This document shows, piece after piece, positions 8,360 through 17,580 of a stretch of 64,000 nucleotides of DNA. The notes beneath the pieces were generated by a model that was given only the letters and a program-made list of their open reading frames with translations, made no database searches and had not been told where the DNA came from. The stretch covers positions 496,001 to 560,000 of the forward strand of contig NZ_CP039865.1 in the NCBI RefSeq assembly GCF_005160265.1, read 5' to 3'. The position numbers and the translations under genes are program-made. This DNA comes from Phreatobacter aquaticus. Its GTDB lineage: Bacteria > Pseudomonadota > Alphaproteobacteria > Rhizobiales > Phreatobacteraceae. Positions within the stretch are counted from its first letter, which is position 1. The number at the start of each line of letters is the position of its first letter.

Positions 8360-11300
8360 ATGGCGAAGGTTGTTCCCCCGACTGATGTCCCGCCGCACGC
8401 ATCCGACCTTCCCAACAGCCTGAACTTCGATGAGGTGACCCTCAGCGACAAGTTCGACCTGACCAAGAAGCGCATCTTCGTCACGGGCACGCAGGCCCTC
8501 GTCCGCCTCACCCTCATGCAGAAGGAGCGCGACCGCCTCGCCGGCCTCAACACCGGCGGCTTCGTCTCCGGTTATCGCGGCTCGCCGCTCGGCGGCCTCG
8601 ACCAGCAGTTCTACAAGGCCCAGCGCGAGCTGGTGGCCAACGACATCATCTTCACCGCCGGCCTCAACGAGGACCTTGCCGCGACCGCTGTCTGGGGCAC
8701 CCAGCAGGCCGAGATGCGAGGCGAAGGCAAGTATGACGGCGTTTTCGGCGTTTGGTACGGCAAGGGTCCAGGCGTCGACCGCTCCGGTGACGTGTTCCGC
8801 CACGCCAATCTCGCAGGCTCCTCGCCGAACGGCGGCGTGCTCTGCCTGATGGGCGATGACCACACCGCCGAAAGCTCTACTGTCGCGCATCAGTCGGAGT
8901 TCCACTTCGTCGACGTGATGATGCCGATCCTCAATCCAGCCGGCGCGCAGGAAATCCTCGATTACGGGCTCTATGGCTGGGCGCTGTCGCGCTATTCCGG
9001 CAATTGGGTCGCGCTGAAATGCATGAAGGACACGGTGGAATCCACCGGCGTCATCGACGGCTCGATCGACCGCGTGAAGGTGGTGATCCCCACCGAGGAC
9101 GAGTTCCAGATGCCGCCCGGCGGCCTGTCGATCCGCCCGAGCGACGACCGCCACGAGCAGGAGCTTCGGCTCCACATGTACAAGCGCGGCGCGGCTCTCG
9201 CCTTCATCAAGGCGAACAAGATCAACCGCATCATCACTGCGGGCGGGCGCAAGCCGAAGATCGGCATCATCACCACGGGCAAGAGCTATCTCGACGTCCG
9301 CCAGGCCTGGGATGAACTCGGCCTCGACGAGGTGAAGGCCAACGATCTCGGCATCCGCCTGTTCAAGATCGGCTGCACCTGGCCGCTCGATCCCGGCGAA
9401 CTCAGAGACTTCGTCCACGGCCTCGACCTCTGCATCGTGGTGGAGGAGAAGCGCTCGCTGATAGAGGTCCAGGTCCGCGAGGAGCTTTACGGCAATGCCG
9501 AACAGCCCGTCGTCATCGGCAAGAAGGACGAGGAGGGCAATTGGCTGTTCCCGGTCCACGGCGCGCTCGACCCGAACGACGTCGCCATCTGCATCGGCGA
9601 GCGCATCCTGAAACATGTCGGCCCGGTCGACGAGATCGCGGCCAATGTCATCAGGCTGAAGGCGGCGCAGGAATCGCTCAAGACCACCCCGATGATCTCG
9701 ACCCGAGTGCCCTATTTCTGCTCGGGCTGCCCGCACAACACGTCCACCGTCGTGCCGGAGGGCATGCGCGCCTATGCCGGCATCGGCTGCCATTACATGG
9801 CGTTGTGGATGGACCGGTCGACCGAGGGCCACACCCAGATGGGTGGCGAGGGCGCCAACTGGGTCGGCGAGGCGCCGTTCTCCAAGCGCGGCCATGTGTT
9901 CCAGAACCTTGGCGACGGCACCTACAACCATTCGGGCCATCTGGCGATCCGCTTCGCCGTCGCCTCCAAGGTCAACATCACCTACAAGATCCTGTTCAAC
10001 GACGCCGTCGCCATGACCGGCGGCCAGCGCCATGAGGGCGGGCTGACCGTCGACATGATCGCCGCCCAGGTGCGCGCCGAGGGCGTCGAGCGCATCGCCA
10101 TCGTCTCCGACGAGCCGGAGAAATATGCCGGCCTCGGCATTTCATTTCCGACCGGCACCAGCTTCGACCATCGCGACGACCTCGACGCCATCCAGCGCGA
10201 ACTGGCCGCCATTCCCGGCACGACCGTGCTGATCTACGACCAGACCTGCGCCGCCGAGAAGCGCCGCCGCCGCAAGCGCGGCACCTTCCCCGACCCGGTC
10301 AAGCGGGCGATCATCAACGAGGCCGTCTGCGAGGGCTGCGGCGATTGCGGCGTTCAGTCGAACTGCGTGTCGATCCAGCCGGTCGAGACCGAGTTCGGTC
10401 GCAAGCGCACCATCGACCAGTCGTCCTGCAACAAGGACTTCTCCTGCGTGAAGGGCTTCTGCCCGAGCTTCGTCACCGTCCATGGCGCCCAGCCGAAGAA
10501 GGGCCAGGCGCTGGCGGCAACCGCCGATATTTCCAGCCTGCCAGAGCCGCTCATTCCCTCGATCGCGCACACCTACAACGTGCTGATCGCCGGCATTGGC
10601 GGCACCGGCATCGTCACCGTCGGCGCCATCCTCGGCATGGCCTGCCATCTGGAAAAGAAGGGTGTCGGCCTGATCGACATGGCAGGCCTCGCGCAGAAGG
10701 GCGGCGAGGTGTTCTCCCACATGCGGATCGCCCGCTCCCCGGAGGAGATCCACTCCATCCGCGTCCATGCTGGATCGGCCGACCTCGTGCTCTCCGGCGA
10801 CATCGTGATCGCCGGCGGCAAGAAGGCGCTGGCCTCGATGAAGCCGGACACCAAGGTGGTGGTGAACACCAACGAGATGCTGCCCGGCCAATTCACCCGC
10901 GATGCCAATTTCTCGCTGCCCTCGGAGCGGCTGAAGCGGGCGATCATCTCGCATTCAAGCCGCGAGACGACCCATCTCGTCGATGCCCAACGGCTTGCGA
11001 CCGCGCTGATGGGCAATTCGATCGCCACCAACCTGTTCCTCGTCGGCTATGCCTACCAGATCGGCGCGCTGCCGCTGACCGGTGCCGCCATCGAGCGGGC
11101 GATCGAACTCAACGGCGAAGCGGTGAAGATGAACATCACCGCCTTCCGCTGGGGCCGGATCTGCGCCCATGACCGCGCCGCGGTCGAAGCGCTGGTAGCC
11201 CCGGTCACCGCACCGACCGGCATCGAGAAGCTCTCCGGCTCGCTCGACGAGATCATCGCCCGCCGGGTGAAGGATCTGACGGCCTATCAGAACAGGGCCT

Positions 11301-11908
11301 ATGCCGACCGCTATGCGGGCCTTGTCGCCAAGGTGCAGCAGGCGGAGGCCGACAAGGCGCCGGGCAAGCAGGGGCTGACCGAAGCCGTCGCCCGCTATCT
11401 CTACAAGCTGATGGCCTACAAGGACGAATACGAGGTCGCCCGGCTCTACACCGACGGCGCGTTCCTGAAGCAGGTGGCGAAGAGCTTCGACGGCAATGAC
11501 CTGCGCTTCGAGTTCCACCTGGCGCCGCCGATCCTCGCCAAAATCGACCCCAATACCGGCCTGCCCCGCAAGATGAGCTTCGGCCCCTGGCTGATGTCCG
11601 GCCTCAAGGTTCTGGCCAAGTTGAAGGGCCTGCGCGGCACCGCGTTCGACGTCTTCGGCTATTCGCACGAGCGGAAAACCGAGCGGCAGCTGATCGCCGA
11701 TTACGAGACGCTGATCGCCGAGATCGTCGCCAAGCTCTCGCCCGACAACCACGCTCTCGCCGTGGGCCTCGCCTCGATCCCCGAGAAGATCCGCGGCTAT
11801 GGCCACGTCAAGGTGCGCCACCTCGACGTCGCCAAGAAGGAAGAGGCGGCCCTGCTCGCCGATTTCCGGTCGGGTCCGAAGCCGGCCGTCAAGCTAGCGG
11901 CAGAGTGA
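8360..11908 (+). CDS. Indolepyruvate:ferredoxin oxidoreductase, fused alpha and beta subunits
   Basis: A 1182-aa fusion that oxidatively decarboxylates aryl- or branched-chain 2-oxoacids to acyl-CoA with ferredoxin. The start at 8360 is set by AGGAGG five bases upstream; the frame is open to 8291. The N-terminal part is the pyruvate-flavodoxin oxidoreductase and TPP-binding region (FSSGCPHN-like FCSGCPHNT; GIGCHYM; GGEGANWVG), then a Cys-rich iron-sulfur segment (CEGCGDCGVQSNC and a later CVKGFCPSF), then the gamma-like domain (IAGIGGTGIVTVG). It stands alone, facing away from the zinc-GTPase operon. A role in aromatic or branched-chain amino-acid catabolism is consistent with hppD elsewhere in the window. 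Confidence 0.93.
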   Translation: MAKVVPPTDVPPHASDLPNSLNFDEVTLSDKFDLTKKRIFVTGTQALVRLTLMQKERDRLAGLNTGGFVSGYRGSPLGGLDQQFYKAQRELVANDIIFTAGLNEDLAATAVWGTQQAEMRGEGKYDGVFGVWYGKGPGVDRSGDVFRHANLAGSSPNGGVLCLMGDDHTAESSTVAHQSEFHFVDVMMPILNPAGAQEILDYGLYGWALSRYSGNWVALKCMKDTVESTGVIDGSIDRVKVVIPTEDEFQMPPGGLSIRPSDDRHEQELRLHMYKRGAALAFIKANKINRIITAGGRKPKIGIITTGKSYLDVRQAWDELGLDEVKANDLGIRLFKIGCTWPLDPGELRDFVHGLDLCIVVEEKRSLIEVQVREELYGNAEQPVVIGKKDEEGNWLFPVHGALDPNDVAICIGERILKHVGPVDEIAANVIRLKAAQESLKTTPMISTRVPYFCSGCPHNTSTVVPEGMRAYAGIGCHYMALWMDRSTEGHTQMGGEGANWVGEAPFSKRGHVFQNLGDGTYNHSGHLAIRFAVASKVNITYKILFNDAVAMTGGQRHEGGLTVDMIAAQVRAEGVERIAIVSDEPEKYAGLGISFPTGTSFDHRDDLDAIQRELAAIPGTTVLIYDQTCAAEKRRRRKRGTFPDPVKRAIINEAVCEGCGDCGVQSNCVSIQPVETEFGRKRTIDQSSCNKDFSCVKGFCPSFVTVHGAQPKKGQALAATADISSLPEPLIPSIAHTYNVLIAGIGGTGIVTVGAILGMACHLEKKGVGLIDMAGLAQKGGEVFSHMRIARSPEEIHSIRVHAGSADLVLSGDIVIAGGKKALASMKPDTKVVVNTNEMLPGQFTRDANFSLPSERLKRAIISHSSRETTHLVDAQRLATALMGNSIATNLFLVGYAYQIGALPLTGAAIERAIELNGEAVKMNITAFRWGRICAHDRAAVEALVAPVTAPTGIEKLSGSLDEIIARRVKDLTAYQNRAYADRYAGLVAKVQQAEADKAPGKQGLTEAVARYLYKLMAYKDEYEVARLYTDGAFLKQVAKSFDGNDLRFEFHLAPPILAKIDPNTGLPRKMSFGPWLMSGLKVLAKLKGLRGTAFDVFGYSHERKTERQLIADYETLIAEIVAKLSPDNHALAVGLASIPEKIRGYGHVKVRHLDVAKKEEAALLADFRSGPKPAVKLAAE

Positions 11909-11945
11909 GGGGCTGATTGAAGCGTCGGCGGGAACGGAAGGAGCC

Positions 11946-12040
11946 GTCATGACCGGGCTTGTCCCGGTCATCCACGTCTTCGATGTCCGCCCGCACGATG
12001 CCGGAAGACGTGGATGCCCGCCACAAGGGCGGGCATGACG
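11946..12040. repeat. Palindromic double-hairpin element, family A copy 1
   Basis: A 95-bp element between iorAB and the 88-aa gene. It starts GTCATGACCGGG-cttgt-CCCGGTC and ends GCCCGCC-acaa-GGGCGGGCATGAC. The inner arms ATCCACGTCTTC and GAAGACGTGGAT are complementary, so the whole element can fold as one long imperfect stem. Two more copies lie at 39525-39616 and 54131-54222. Confidence 0.88.
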
Positions 12041-12079
12041 ACATTCAGAGCGAGCGCTTCAAGCTGGCGCCACCACCCG

Positions 12080-12346
12080 TCAGCCACACGCAAGCGCGGC
12101 AATATCCGCCTCGCCGACCTCCGCCAGCGGCTTGGCGATCTTCAAGGCCTCGGTCAGGCAGCCGACCCGCATCACCAGCACCACCGTCTCCGTGCCGGGG
12201 CAGGCCGGGTCGGCGCAGACGATCTCACTGAGGCTGAGACCGTCATCCTCGCCAAGCCCCAGCACGGCACGAATGCGGCTGTTGAGGCTCGCGATCAGCG
12301 CCTGCCGCGCCGGATCGGCGCGGGGGCGCGTGAGGAACCCCATCAT
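12080..12346 (-). CDS. 88-aa Cys-containing protein downstream of the zinc GTPase
   Basis: The product begins MMGFLTRPRA at 12346, 5 bases after the GTPase stop, so the two genes form an operon; an open extension to 12454 would lie inside the GTPase gene. It has four cysteines (C44, C49, C63, C87), two of them in a short CADPACPG motif, no signal peptide and no transmembrane helix. I do not recognise the family. Because the operon carries a Zur-box-like palindrome upstream, a role in zinc scarcity is inferred: a partner, client or small metal-binding protein for the GTPase. Confidence 0.72.
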   Translation of the reverse strand: MMGFLTRPRADPARQALIASLNSRIRAVLGLGEDDGLSLSEIVCADPACPGTETVVLVMRVGCLTEALKIAKPLAEVGEADIAALACG

Positions 12347-12351
12347 TCCGC

Positions 12352-13581
12352 TCAGGCCGCTTCCGACGCAACGGTCCAGGCCGGGAAAGGATCGGCGAGC
12401 CCCGCATAATCGGCCGGATTGAACTTGGTCGCCGAGGCGCGCCCGAGCAGGCACTGGTCGAGCTCCGCCCGCATGGCCGCCTCATCCATCCCGATGCCGA
12501 TGAACACCAGCTCCTGCCGCCGGTCGCCATAGACCGGATGCCAGTGGCGCTTCAGCATCTCGCGCCATTCCTCCGATTGCGGCCAGCGCGCCTTGGGCAC
12601 CGCGATCCACCAGAAGCCCATGGCCGAGGTGCGGCACACGGCGCCGGCAATCGACAGTTCCCCGCACCAATTGGGACGATTGGCCAGCCAGAAATGGCCC
12701 TTGGCGCGCACGAGGCCTTGCCAGCTCCGCTTCAGGAAGGCGTCGAATTTCACCGGATCGAACGGCCGGGCGGCCCGGTAGACGAAGGAGGAAATGCCAT
12801 ATTCCTCCGTCTCCGGCACATGGTCCTTGAAGCCATAGAGTTCCTTGGCCCAGAGCGGATGGCTTTCGGCCTTCTCGTGGTCGAACAGGCCGGTATTCAG
12901 CACCAGATCCAGCGGCACGCGGCCGAAATCCGCCTCGACGATCCGCGCATCGGGATTGAGCGCCCGGATGATCTGCGTCACGAGCAGGCGCTGGGCAGGC
13001 GCGACATCCGAGACCTTGTTGAGCACCACCACGTCGGCAAACTCGATCTGGTCGGTGAGGAGATCGACCAGCGTGCGTTCGTCGCCCTCGCCCGCTGTTT
13101 CGCCACGGTCGGCCAGAAAATCCTGGCTGCCGAAATCCCGGATCAGATTGATCGCATCGACCACCGTCACCATCGTGTCGAGCCGGGCGATGTCCTCCAG
13201 CGCCTCGCCCTCCTCCGAGCGGAACGAGAAGGTGGCGGCGATCGGCAGCGGCTCGGCAATGCCGGTGCCCTCGATCAGCAGATAATCGTACTTGCCGCTC
13301 TCGGCGAGGCGGCGCACCTCCACCAGGAGATCGTCGCGCAGCGTGCAGCAGATGCAGCCATTGGTCATCTCGACCAGCTTCTCGTCGGTGCGCGACAGGT
13401 CCGCGCCGCCGGCCCGGATCAGGTCGGCATCGATGTTCACCTCGGACATGTCGTTGACGATGACCGCCACCCGCCGCCCCTCGCGGTTGTTCAGCACATG
13501 GTTGAGCAGGGTCGTCTTGCCGGCGCCGAGAAAGCCGGAGAGGACGGTAACGGGAAGACGAGCGTCGGACGACGAGGGCAT
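12352..13581 (-). CDS. COG0523 (CobW/ZigA-like) GTPase, probable zinc metallochaperone
   Basis: A 409-aa G3E-family GTPase. The start at 13581 (MPSSSDAR) places Walker A (GFLGAGKTT, 17-25) at the usual distance; longer readings run through the operator. It has the CxCC metal site in NGCICCT (residues 74-80), switch and guanine-specificity motifs (VVLNKVSD), and a C-terminal CobW_C domain with a Cys-bearing NRPNWCGE loop. Members deliver zinc or other metals to client enzymes. The perfect 17-bp palindrome upstream matches the Zur-box pattern, which points to the zinc-starvation subgroup and not to cobalamin synthesis. It is followed 5 bases later by the 88-aa gene. Confidence 0.92.
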   Translation of the reverse strand: MPSSSDARLPVTVLSGFLGAGKTTLLNHVLNNREGRRVAVIVNDMSEVNIDADLIRAGGADLSRTDEKLVEMTNGCICCTLRDDLLVEVRRLAESGKYDYLLIEGTGIAEPLPIAATFSFRSEEGEALEDIARLDTMVTVVDAINLIRDFGSQDFLADRGETAGEGDERTLVDLLTDQIEFADVVVLNKVSDVAPAQRLLVTQIIRALNPDARIVEADFGRVPLDLVLNTGLFDHEKAESHPLWAKELYGFKDHVPETEEYGISSFVYRAARPFDPVKFDAFLKRSWQGLVRAKGHFWLANRPNWCGELSIAGAVCRTSAMGFWWIAVPKARWPQSEEWREMLKRHWHPVYGDRRQELVFIGIGMDEAAMRAELDQCLLGRASATKFNPADYAGLADPFPAWTVASEAA

Positions 13582-13598
13582 GGGCACTCTCTCAATGA

Positions 13599-13615
13599 AT
13601 GTTATACTATAACAT
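13599..13615. promoter_or_regulatory. Zur-box-like operator
   Basis: ATGTTATACTATAACAT is a perfect 8+1+8 palindrome, 18 bases upstream of the COG0523 GTPase start. It matches the core of the known proteobacterial Zur box (ATGTTATAnTATAACAT). In this G+C-rich genome such an A+T-only palindrome is very unlikely by chance. Zinc-loaded Zur bound here would repress the GTPase operon. The divergent serine hydrolase at 13770 is 154 bases away and is a less likely target. Confidence 0.85.
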
Positions 13616-13769
13616 ATCAGAAGAGAGACGCGGCTTGCAACCCGGTGGTGCACCTGAACCCACAGCGACGGTGACCTGCTCGCCAGCAGGTTGTCGGCGC
13701 ACGATCCCTCGTCGATAAGGGAGGCGAGAGCGGTCAAACCGCCGATCATGCCATCCGGATGCCACGCCA

Positions 13770-14897
13770 ATGACCAGCACCGCCTTCACGCCCGCAACCG
13801 ATGCCGCCGGATGGGAAACGATCGCCCCGGAGGCCGCGGGCTTTGATGCCGCCGGCCTGAAGGCGGCCGCCGAGTTCTCCACCGCCAGCGAGAGCCCCTG
13901 GCCGATGAGCCTCTATTATCCCGACGGCCGCTATGTCGGCATTGTCGAGTGGAATGAGACCGGCCCCTGGAGCGAGATCGTCGGCCCGGTCATGCCGCGC
14001 GGCAAGCCGGCGGGCGTGCTCTTGAAGGGCGGCCGCATCGTCGCCGAATGGGGCGAGACGACGCGCGCCGACATGACCTTCTCGATCGCCAAGAGCTATC
14101 TGGCGATCCTCGCCGGCCTCGCCATCGACGACGGTCTGTTCAAGGTCGATGACCGGGTCGGCGCTTCCGTCGATGGCCCGTTCTTCGAAAGCGCACACAA
14201 TGCCCAGATCACCTGGCGCCACCTGCTGCAGGGGTCCAGCGAATGGCAGGGCACGATCTTCGAGAAATCCGACCAGGTCGACCACAACCGACAGCTGGGC
14301 GCCGGCGCCGACAACAGCCGCAAGGGCCATCTGCGCGAGCTGAAGACGCCCGGCACCTTCTACGAATATAACGATGTGCGCGTGAATGTGCTCTCCTACG
14401 CGCTGATGCGCCGCTTTGGCCGCGCCCTGCCCGAGGTGCTGAAGGAGCGGATCATGGATCCGATCGGCGCCTCGCAGGATTGGCGCTGGCACGGCTACCG
14501 CAATTCCTTCGTCGAGATGGACGGCCGGCAGGTGCAGTCGGTTCCCGGCGGCGGCCATTGGGGCGGCGGCCTGTTCATCTCGGCGCGCGACCATGCCCGT
14601 GTCGGCCTGCTGGTCGCGCGGCAGGGCGCCTGGGGCGGCCGCCAGCTGATCTCGCAAGGCTACATCGCCGACATGCTCACGCCATCGCCGACCAATGGGG
14701 ATTACGGCTATCTCTGGTGGTTGAACATCGGCCAGAAGCGCTATCGCAACGCCCCCGCCACCAGCGCCTTCGCGCTGGGTGCAGGCACCAATCTCATCTG
14801 GGTCAACCCGGAACAGGACATGGTCGCGGCCCTGCGCTGGATGAACCAGACGACGTTCGACGCCTTCTTCGCTCACGTGCAGGCGGCGATGCGCTGA
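13770..14897 (+). CDS. Serine hydrolase, beta-lactamase/class C family
   Basis: A 375-aa member of the class C beta-lactamase / PBP-like hydrolase family. The nucleophile motif is SIAK (SxxK) in [12 protein letters not shown], about residues 109-112, followed by a YEYND segment in place of YxN and Gly-rich C-terminal blocks ([12 protein letters not shown]). No signal peptide is seen, so it is probably cytoplasmic. Family members include esterases and amidases as well as beta-lactamases, and the fold alone does not fix the substrate. The ribosome site before 13770 is weak. It is divergent from the zinc GTPase operon. Confidence 0.82.
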   Translation: MTSTAFTPATDAAGWETIAPEAAGFDAAGLKAAAEFSTASESPWPMSLYYPDGRYVGIVEWNETGPWSEIVGPVMPRGKPAGVLLKGGRIVAEWGETTRADMTFSIAKSYLAILAGLAIDDGLFKVDDRVGASVDGPFFESAHNAQITWRHLLQGSSEWQGTIFEKSDQVDHNRQLGAGADNSRKGHLRELKTPGTFYEYNDVRVNVLSYALMRRFGRALPEVLKERIMDPIGASQDWRWHGYRNSFVEMDGRQVQSVPGGGHWGGGLFISARDHARVGLLVARQGAWGGRQLISQGYIADMLTPSPTNGDYGYLWWLNIGQKRYRNAPATSAFALGAGTNLIWVNPEQDMVAALRWMNQTTFDAFFAHVQAAMR

Positions 14898-14987
14898 ACG
14901 GCGTTGCTGACAGCAACCATCTTGATCCCGCCGGGATTTGCGCACACATAGATACAAGTGACTTTCGTGCCGCACGAGGAACGACCC

Positions 14988-15224
14988 ATGGCCGCAGCCG
15001 AGCGCCCGATCAACTGGACCAATGTCGCCAATGTCGTTGGCGCGACCGCCATCGTCACGACCGAAGCCGTCGGCGCCATGGGCACAACCGGCTGGGCTGT
15101 GTCGAGCCTCCTGAAGCTCGGCGATCAGGCAGTGATCGTGGCGACGATTGCCGGCTGCGCCATCGGCGCCGTCGCGGCCTTCTACTTCTTCCGCTCGGCC
15201 CAGCGCGCCGAGCCGTTCCGCTGA
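14988..15224 (+). CDS. 78-aa membrane protein of unknown function
   Basis: The start at 14988 (MAAAERPINW) has GAGG about ten bases upstream; an open extension to 14958 lacks one. Two hydrophobic stretches (about residues 13-30 and 45-66) predict a two-helix inner-membrane protein ending in a short charged tail. I do not recognise it. It lies 90 bases after the serine hydrolase on the same strand and converges with the GNAT gene, 16 bases away. Confidence 0.6.
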   Translation: MAAAERPINWTNVANVVGATAIVTTEAVGAMGTTGWAVSSLLKLGDQAVIVATIAGCAIGAVAAFYFFRSAQRAEPFR

Positions 15225-15240
15225 GACGCCCGCCTCAGGC

Positions 15241-16383
15241 TTAGTCCTTCCGCATATACTGGACCTTCCGGTCCTCCATCTCCTTCACATGGGTGCGCTG
15301 AAATCCCCGGCGCGCATACCACTCGATGCGCTGGGTCAGCTTGAAGTTGGTGTAGAGCGTCACATGGGGCGCGCCGAGATCGCGCAGCCGGCGCTCGGCG
15401 AGCCCCAGGATCGCATCACCATAGCGCTTGCCCTGATGGCGGGGATGCACCGCCAGCGACACGATCAGCGGATCATCCGCCATCTCGACCACGACGCAGG
15501 CCGCGAGCCCATCGGCGTCTTCCGACAGCCAGATCTCTTCCGTCTTGATCGATTGCGCATAGTCCACCATGCGCGGAAACGATGCATTGCCGGTCAGGAC
15601 CTCGTTCGGCAGATAGGCCGCTTCCTTCAGCGCCAGGATCGCCGGCACATCGGCCAGCGTCGCCCGCCGGAAGGCGAGCGGCCCCTCGCTCTCGATCAGC
15701 CGGTTCATCAGCCCGAGGCTGACCTTCTGGCGTCCATCGGCATCGAAATTCGACGGATCGAGCCAGCGGGTGAAGGCAAGCTTGCGCTGCGGCCATTCGC
15801 TGTCGAGCATCGAGAACCAGGCCGTGTCGCGGCTGTGACCCTTGACGATCATGTGCTGGCGGAACAGCCCCTCATAGGAAAAGCCGAAGCGCTCGGCCGC
15901 GCGTTTCGACGGGCCGTTGAGGGCGTTGCACTTCCACTCGTAGCGCCGGTAACCGAGCGTCTCGAACACATGCCGGGCGATCAGATATTGCGCTTCGGTC
16001 GCGAGCGGCGTGCGCTGCAGGGCCGGCGTGTAGAGAATGTAGCCAACCTCGATCGTCTTGTGGGCCGGGTCGATGCGCATCAGCGACAGCCAGCCGACGG
16101 CCCGGTCTTGCCTGTCGGCGACCGCCCAGAACACCCGCTCCGCCGTGACCGCTGCGATCTTCCGGACCTCGTCCGCGAACCCCGCCTTGTCGGCAAAGGG
16201 CCCAAGCGGCAGATAGGCCCATTGGCTGTCCTTCTCCGCCCCGTGCGACAGGGCATAGAGGCCCTCGATGTCGCGCGCCGGATCGATCGGCCGGAGCCGT
16301 CCATAGCGGCCTTCGATGACGCAGTGGTCGGGCTTGAGGGCTGGCGTCGTATCGACAGCGGCCCCGACGGCGAATGCACTCAC
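15241..16383 (-). CDS. Tandem GNAT-domain N-acetyltransferase fusion
   Basis: A 380-aa protein with two GNAT domains. The N-terminal half (about 20-205) is RimJ/RimL-like (GYILYTPALQRTPLATEA, NGPSKRAAERFGF). The C-terminal half (about 230-380) has its own acetyl-CoA loop, VHPRHQGKRYGDAIL, and a WYARRGFQ end. The start is GTG at 16383 and overlaps the stop of the upstream lyase gene (GTGA), so the two are translationally coupled. Substrates are unknown. Both acetyl-CoA sites look intact by eye. Confidence 0.82.
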   Translation of the reverse strand: MSAFAVGAAVDTTPALKPDHCVIEGRYGRLRPIDPARDIEGLYALSHGAEKDSQWAYLPLGPFADKAGFADEVRKIAAVTAERVFWAVADRQDRAVGWLSLMRIDPAHKTIEVGYILYTPALQRTPLATEAQYLIARHVFETLGYRRYEWKCNALNGPSKRAAERFGFSYEGLFRQHMIVKGHSRDTAWFSMLDSEWPQRKLAFTRWLDPSNFDADGRQKVSLGLMNRLIESEGPLAFRRATLADVPAILALKEAAYLPNEVLTGNASFPRMVDYAQSIKTEEIWLSEDADGLAACVVVEMADDPLIVSLAVHPRHQGKRYGDAILGLAERRLRDLGAPHVTLYTNFKLTQRIEWYARRGFQRTHVKEMEDRKVQYMRKD

Positions 16384-17231
16384 GATGCCGCTCCATGATC
16401 GCGGAAGAAGGTGTTGAGGGCGGCGAAGGGCTCGGCCTCGCCGAGGCTGTGGAACGTGCCGGGACCGGCGACCTCGCGGGCGGCCTTCAGGAACCCGCCC
16501 CAGGCAGCCCGCGCGAAGGCCGAGCCGACACTGATCCGCCGGACGCCAAGTTCCGCCGCATCGGCGACCGAAAGCCCGATCGGCCCGGCAATGATCAGGT
16601 TGACCGGTTTCGGCGCGACCGCCTGCACCACTTCGGCGATCTGCTCTTTCGTCTTCAGCCCCGGCGCATAGAGCACGTCGGCGCCCGCTTCCGCGAAGGC
16701 GACGAGCCGCTTCAGCGCGATCGCGCGGGCATCCGGCACGCCGAGGAGATGGGCTTCGCAGCGCGCCGTCACCATCACGCCGGAGCCTTTGAGCGCGGCG
16801 ACCGTTGCCTTCACCCGCTCCACCGCCAGATCGAAATCGTAGAGTGGCTTGGCGGGATCGCCGGCATTGTCCTCGATGGAGAGGCCGGCAACGCCGGTCT
16901 CGGCGCAGAGATGAGCATTCTTCGCCACCGTCTCCGGGTCATGGGCATAGCCGGATTCGAAATCGGCATTCACCGGCAGGTCGGTGGCGCGGACGATCTC
17001 GGCAATATGGGCCAGCGCCATATCCCGCGGCACGGCCCATTCGGCGTCCGGCAACCCGCGCGAGAAGGACAGGCCCGACGAGGTCGTGGCCAGCGCCTTG
17101 AAGCCGAGATGCTTCAGCATCAGCGCGGTGCCGATGTCCCAGGGGTTGGGTATGACGAAACAGCCGCGCTCATGCAGGGCGCGGAATGTTGCGCGGGTCG
17201 CCTGGACCTTGGCCGGATCGAGATCAGTCAT
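16380..17231 (-). CDS. Isocitrate lyase/PEP mutase-family enzyme
   Basis: A 283-aa member of the ICL/PEPM superfamily, starting at the ATG at 17231 with GGGAGG upstream (the frame extends to 17360 without a ribosome site). The barrel shows NPWDIGTALM, the metal-binding VNADFESGYAHDP, GLSIEDN and VTARCEA segments. The length suits the oxaloacetate decarboxylase / carboxyphosphonoenolpyruvate-mutase-like subgroup, not true isocitrate lyase (>400 aa). It probably cleaves or rearranges a 2-hydroxy or 2-oxo dicarboxylate. The stop overlaps the double-GNAT start. Confidence 0.83.
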   Translation of the reverse strand: MTDLDPAKVQATRATFRALHERGCFVIPNPWDIGTALMLKHLGFKALATTSSGLSFSRGLPDAEWAVPRDMALAHIAEIVRATDLPVNADFESGYAHDPETVAKNAHLCAETGVAGLSIEDNAGDPAKPLYDFDLAVERVKATVAALKGSGVMVTARCEAHLLGVPDARAIALKRLVAFAEAGADVLYAPGLKTKEQIAEVVQAVAPKPVNLIIAGPIGLSVADAAELGVRRISVGSAFARAAWGGFLKAAREVAGPGTFHSLGEAEPFAALNTFFRDHGAAS

Positions 17232-17382
17232 GGCGCCCTCCCGTGAGATTGGAGTGGCAGATTTTCCGAGTGGCGGCGGGCGCGCAAGCCAATCCTTCTG
17301 ATGCGCCGGATCGCGGCTGCGAATGGGCGGGTGCGAAGCCTCACCGCTTCTCACCGTCACGCACCGCCCCGATTGTCACGCA

Positions 17383-17526
17383 CGTCACCCCCGGCGAGGC
17401 CGAAGGCCGAGGGAAGGGGGTCCAGGAATCGCTGGTCCTGACCTCGCAACCCGCGGATGGTTCGCGCCGCGGGGCCCCTGGATCCCCTTCCCTCGCTCGC
17501 TGACACTTCGCTCGCCGGGGATGACG
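17383..17526. repeat. Long imperfect palindrome (family D)
   Basis: This fills most of the 349-base gap 17232-17580. Outer arms CGTCACCCCCGGCGAG (17383-17398) and CTCGCCGGGGATGACG (17511-17526) are complementary with few mismatches. Inner arms GAGGGAAGGGGGTCCAGG and CCTGGATCCCCTTCCCTC pair as well. No gene or ribosome site is visible inside it. It resembles the CGTCATCCCCGG-type intergenic repeats seen in many Hyphomicrobiales genomes; this is the only copy in the window. Confidence 0.7.
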
Positions 17527-17580
17527 GATGTGCGCGTGGAGCGGCGACTAGGGGGAAACGGCCTGGGCGCGAAGAAGCCC

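Noticed and set aside
8267-10033. 588-codon open frame antisense to iorAB
   Set aside because: High-G+C shadow frame of a strongly supported gene; composition is Asp/Arg/Ala/Val-rich without domains. Similar long antisense frames opposite opgH, leuC, the decarboxylase and the NCS2 permease were dropped for the same reason.
12352-13581. Cobalamin biosynthesis CobW
   Set aside because: No cobalamin genes are adjacent, and the Zur-box palindrome points to zinc.
13770-14897. Beta-lactamase resistance gene
   Set aside because: SxxK is present but there is no signal peptide, and the YxN and KTG-type motifs are non-canonical. Family membership alone does not support antibiotic resistance.
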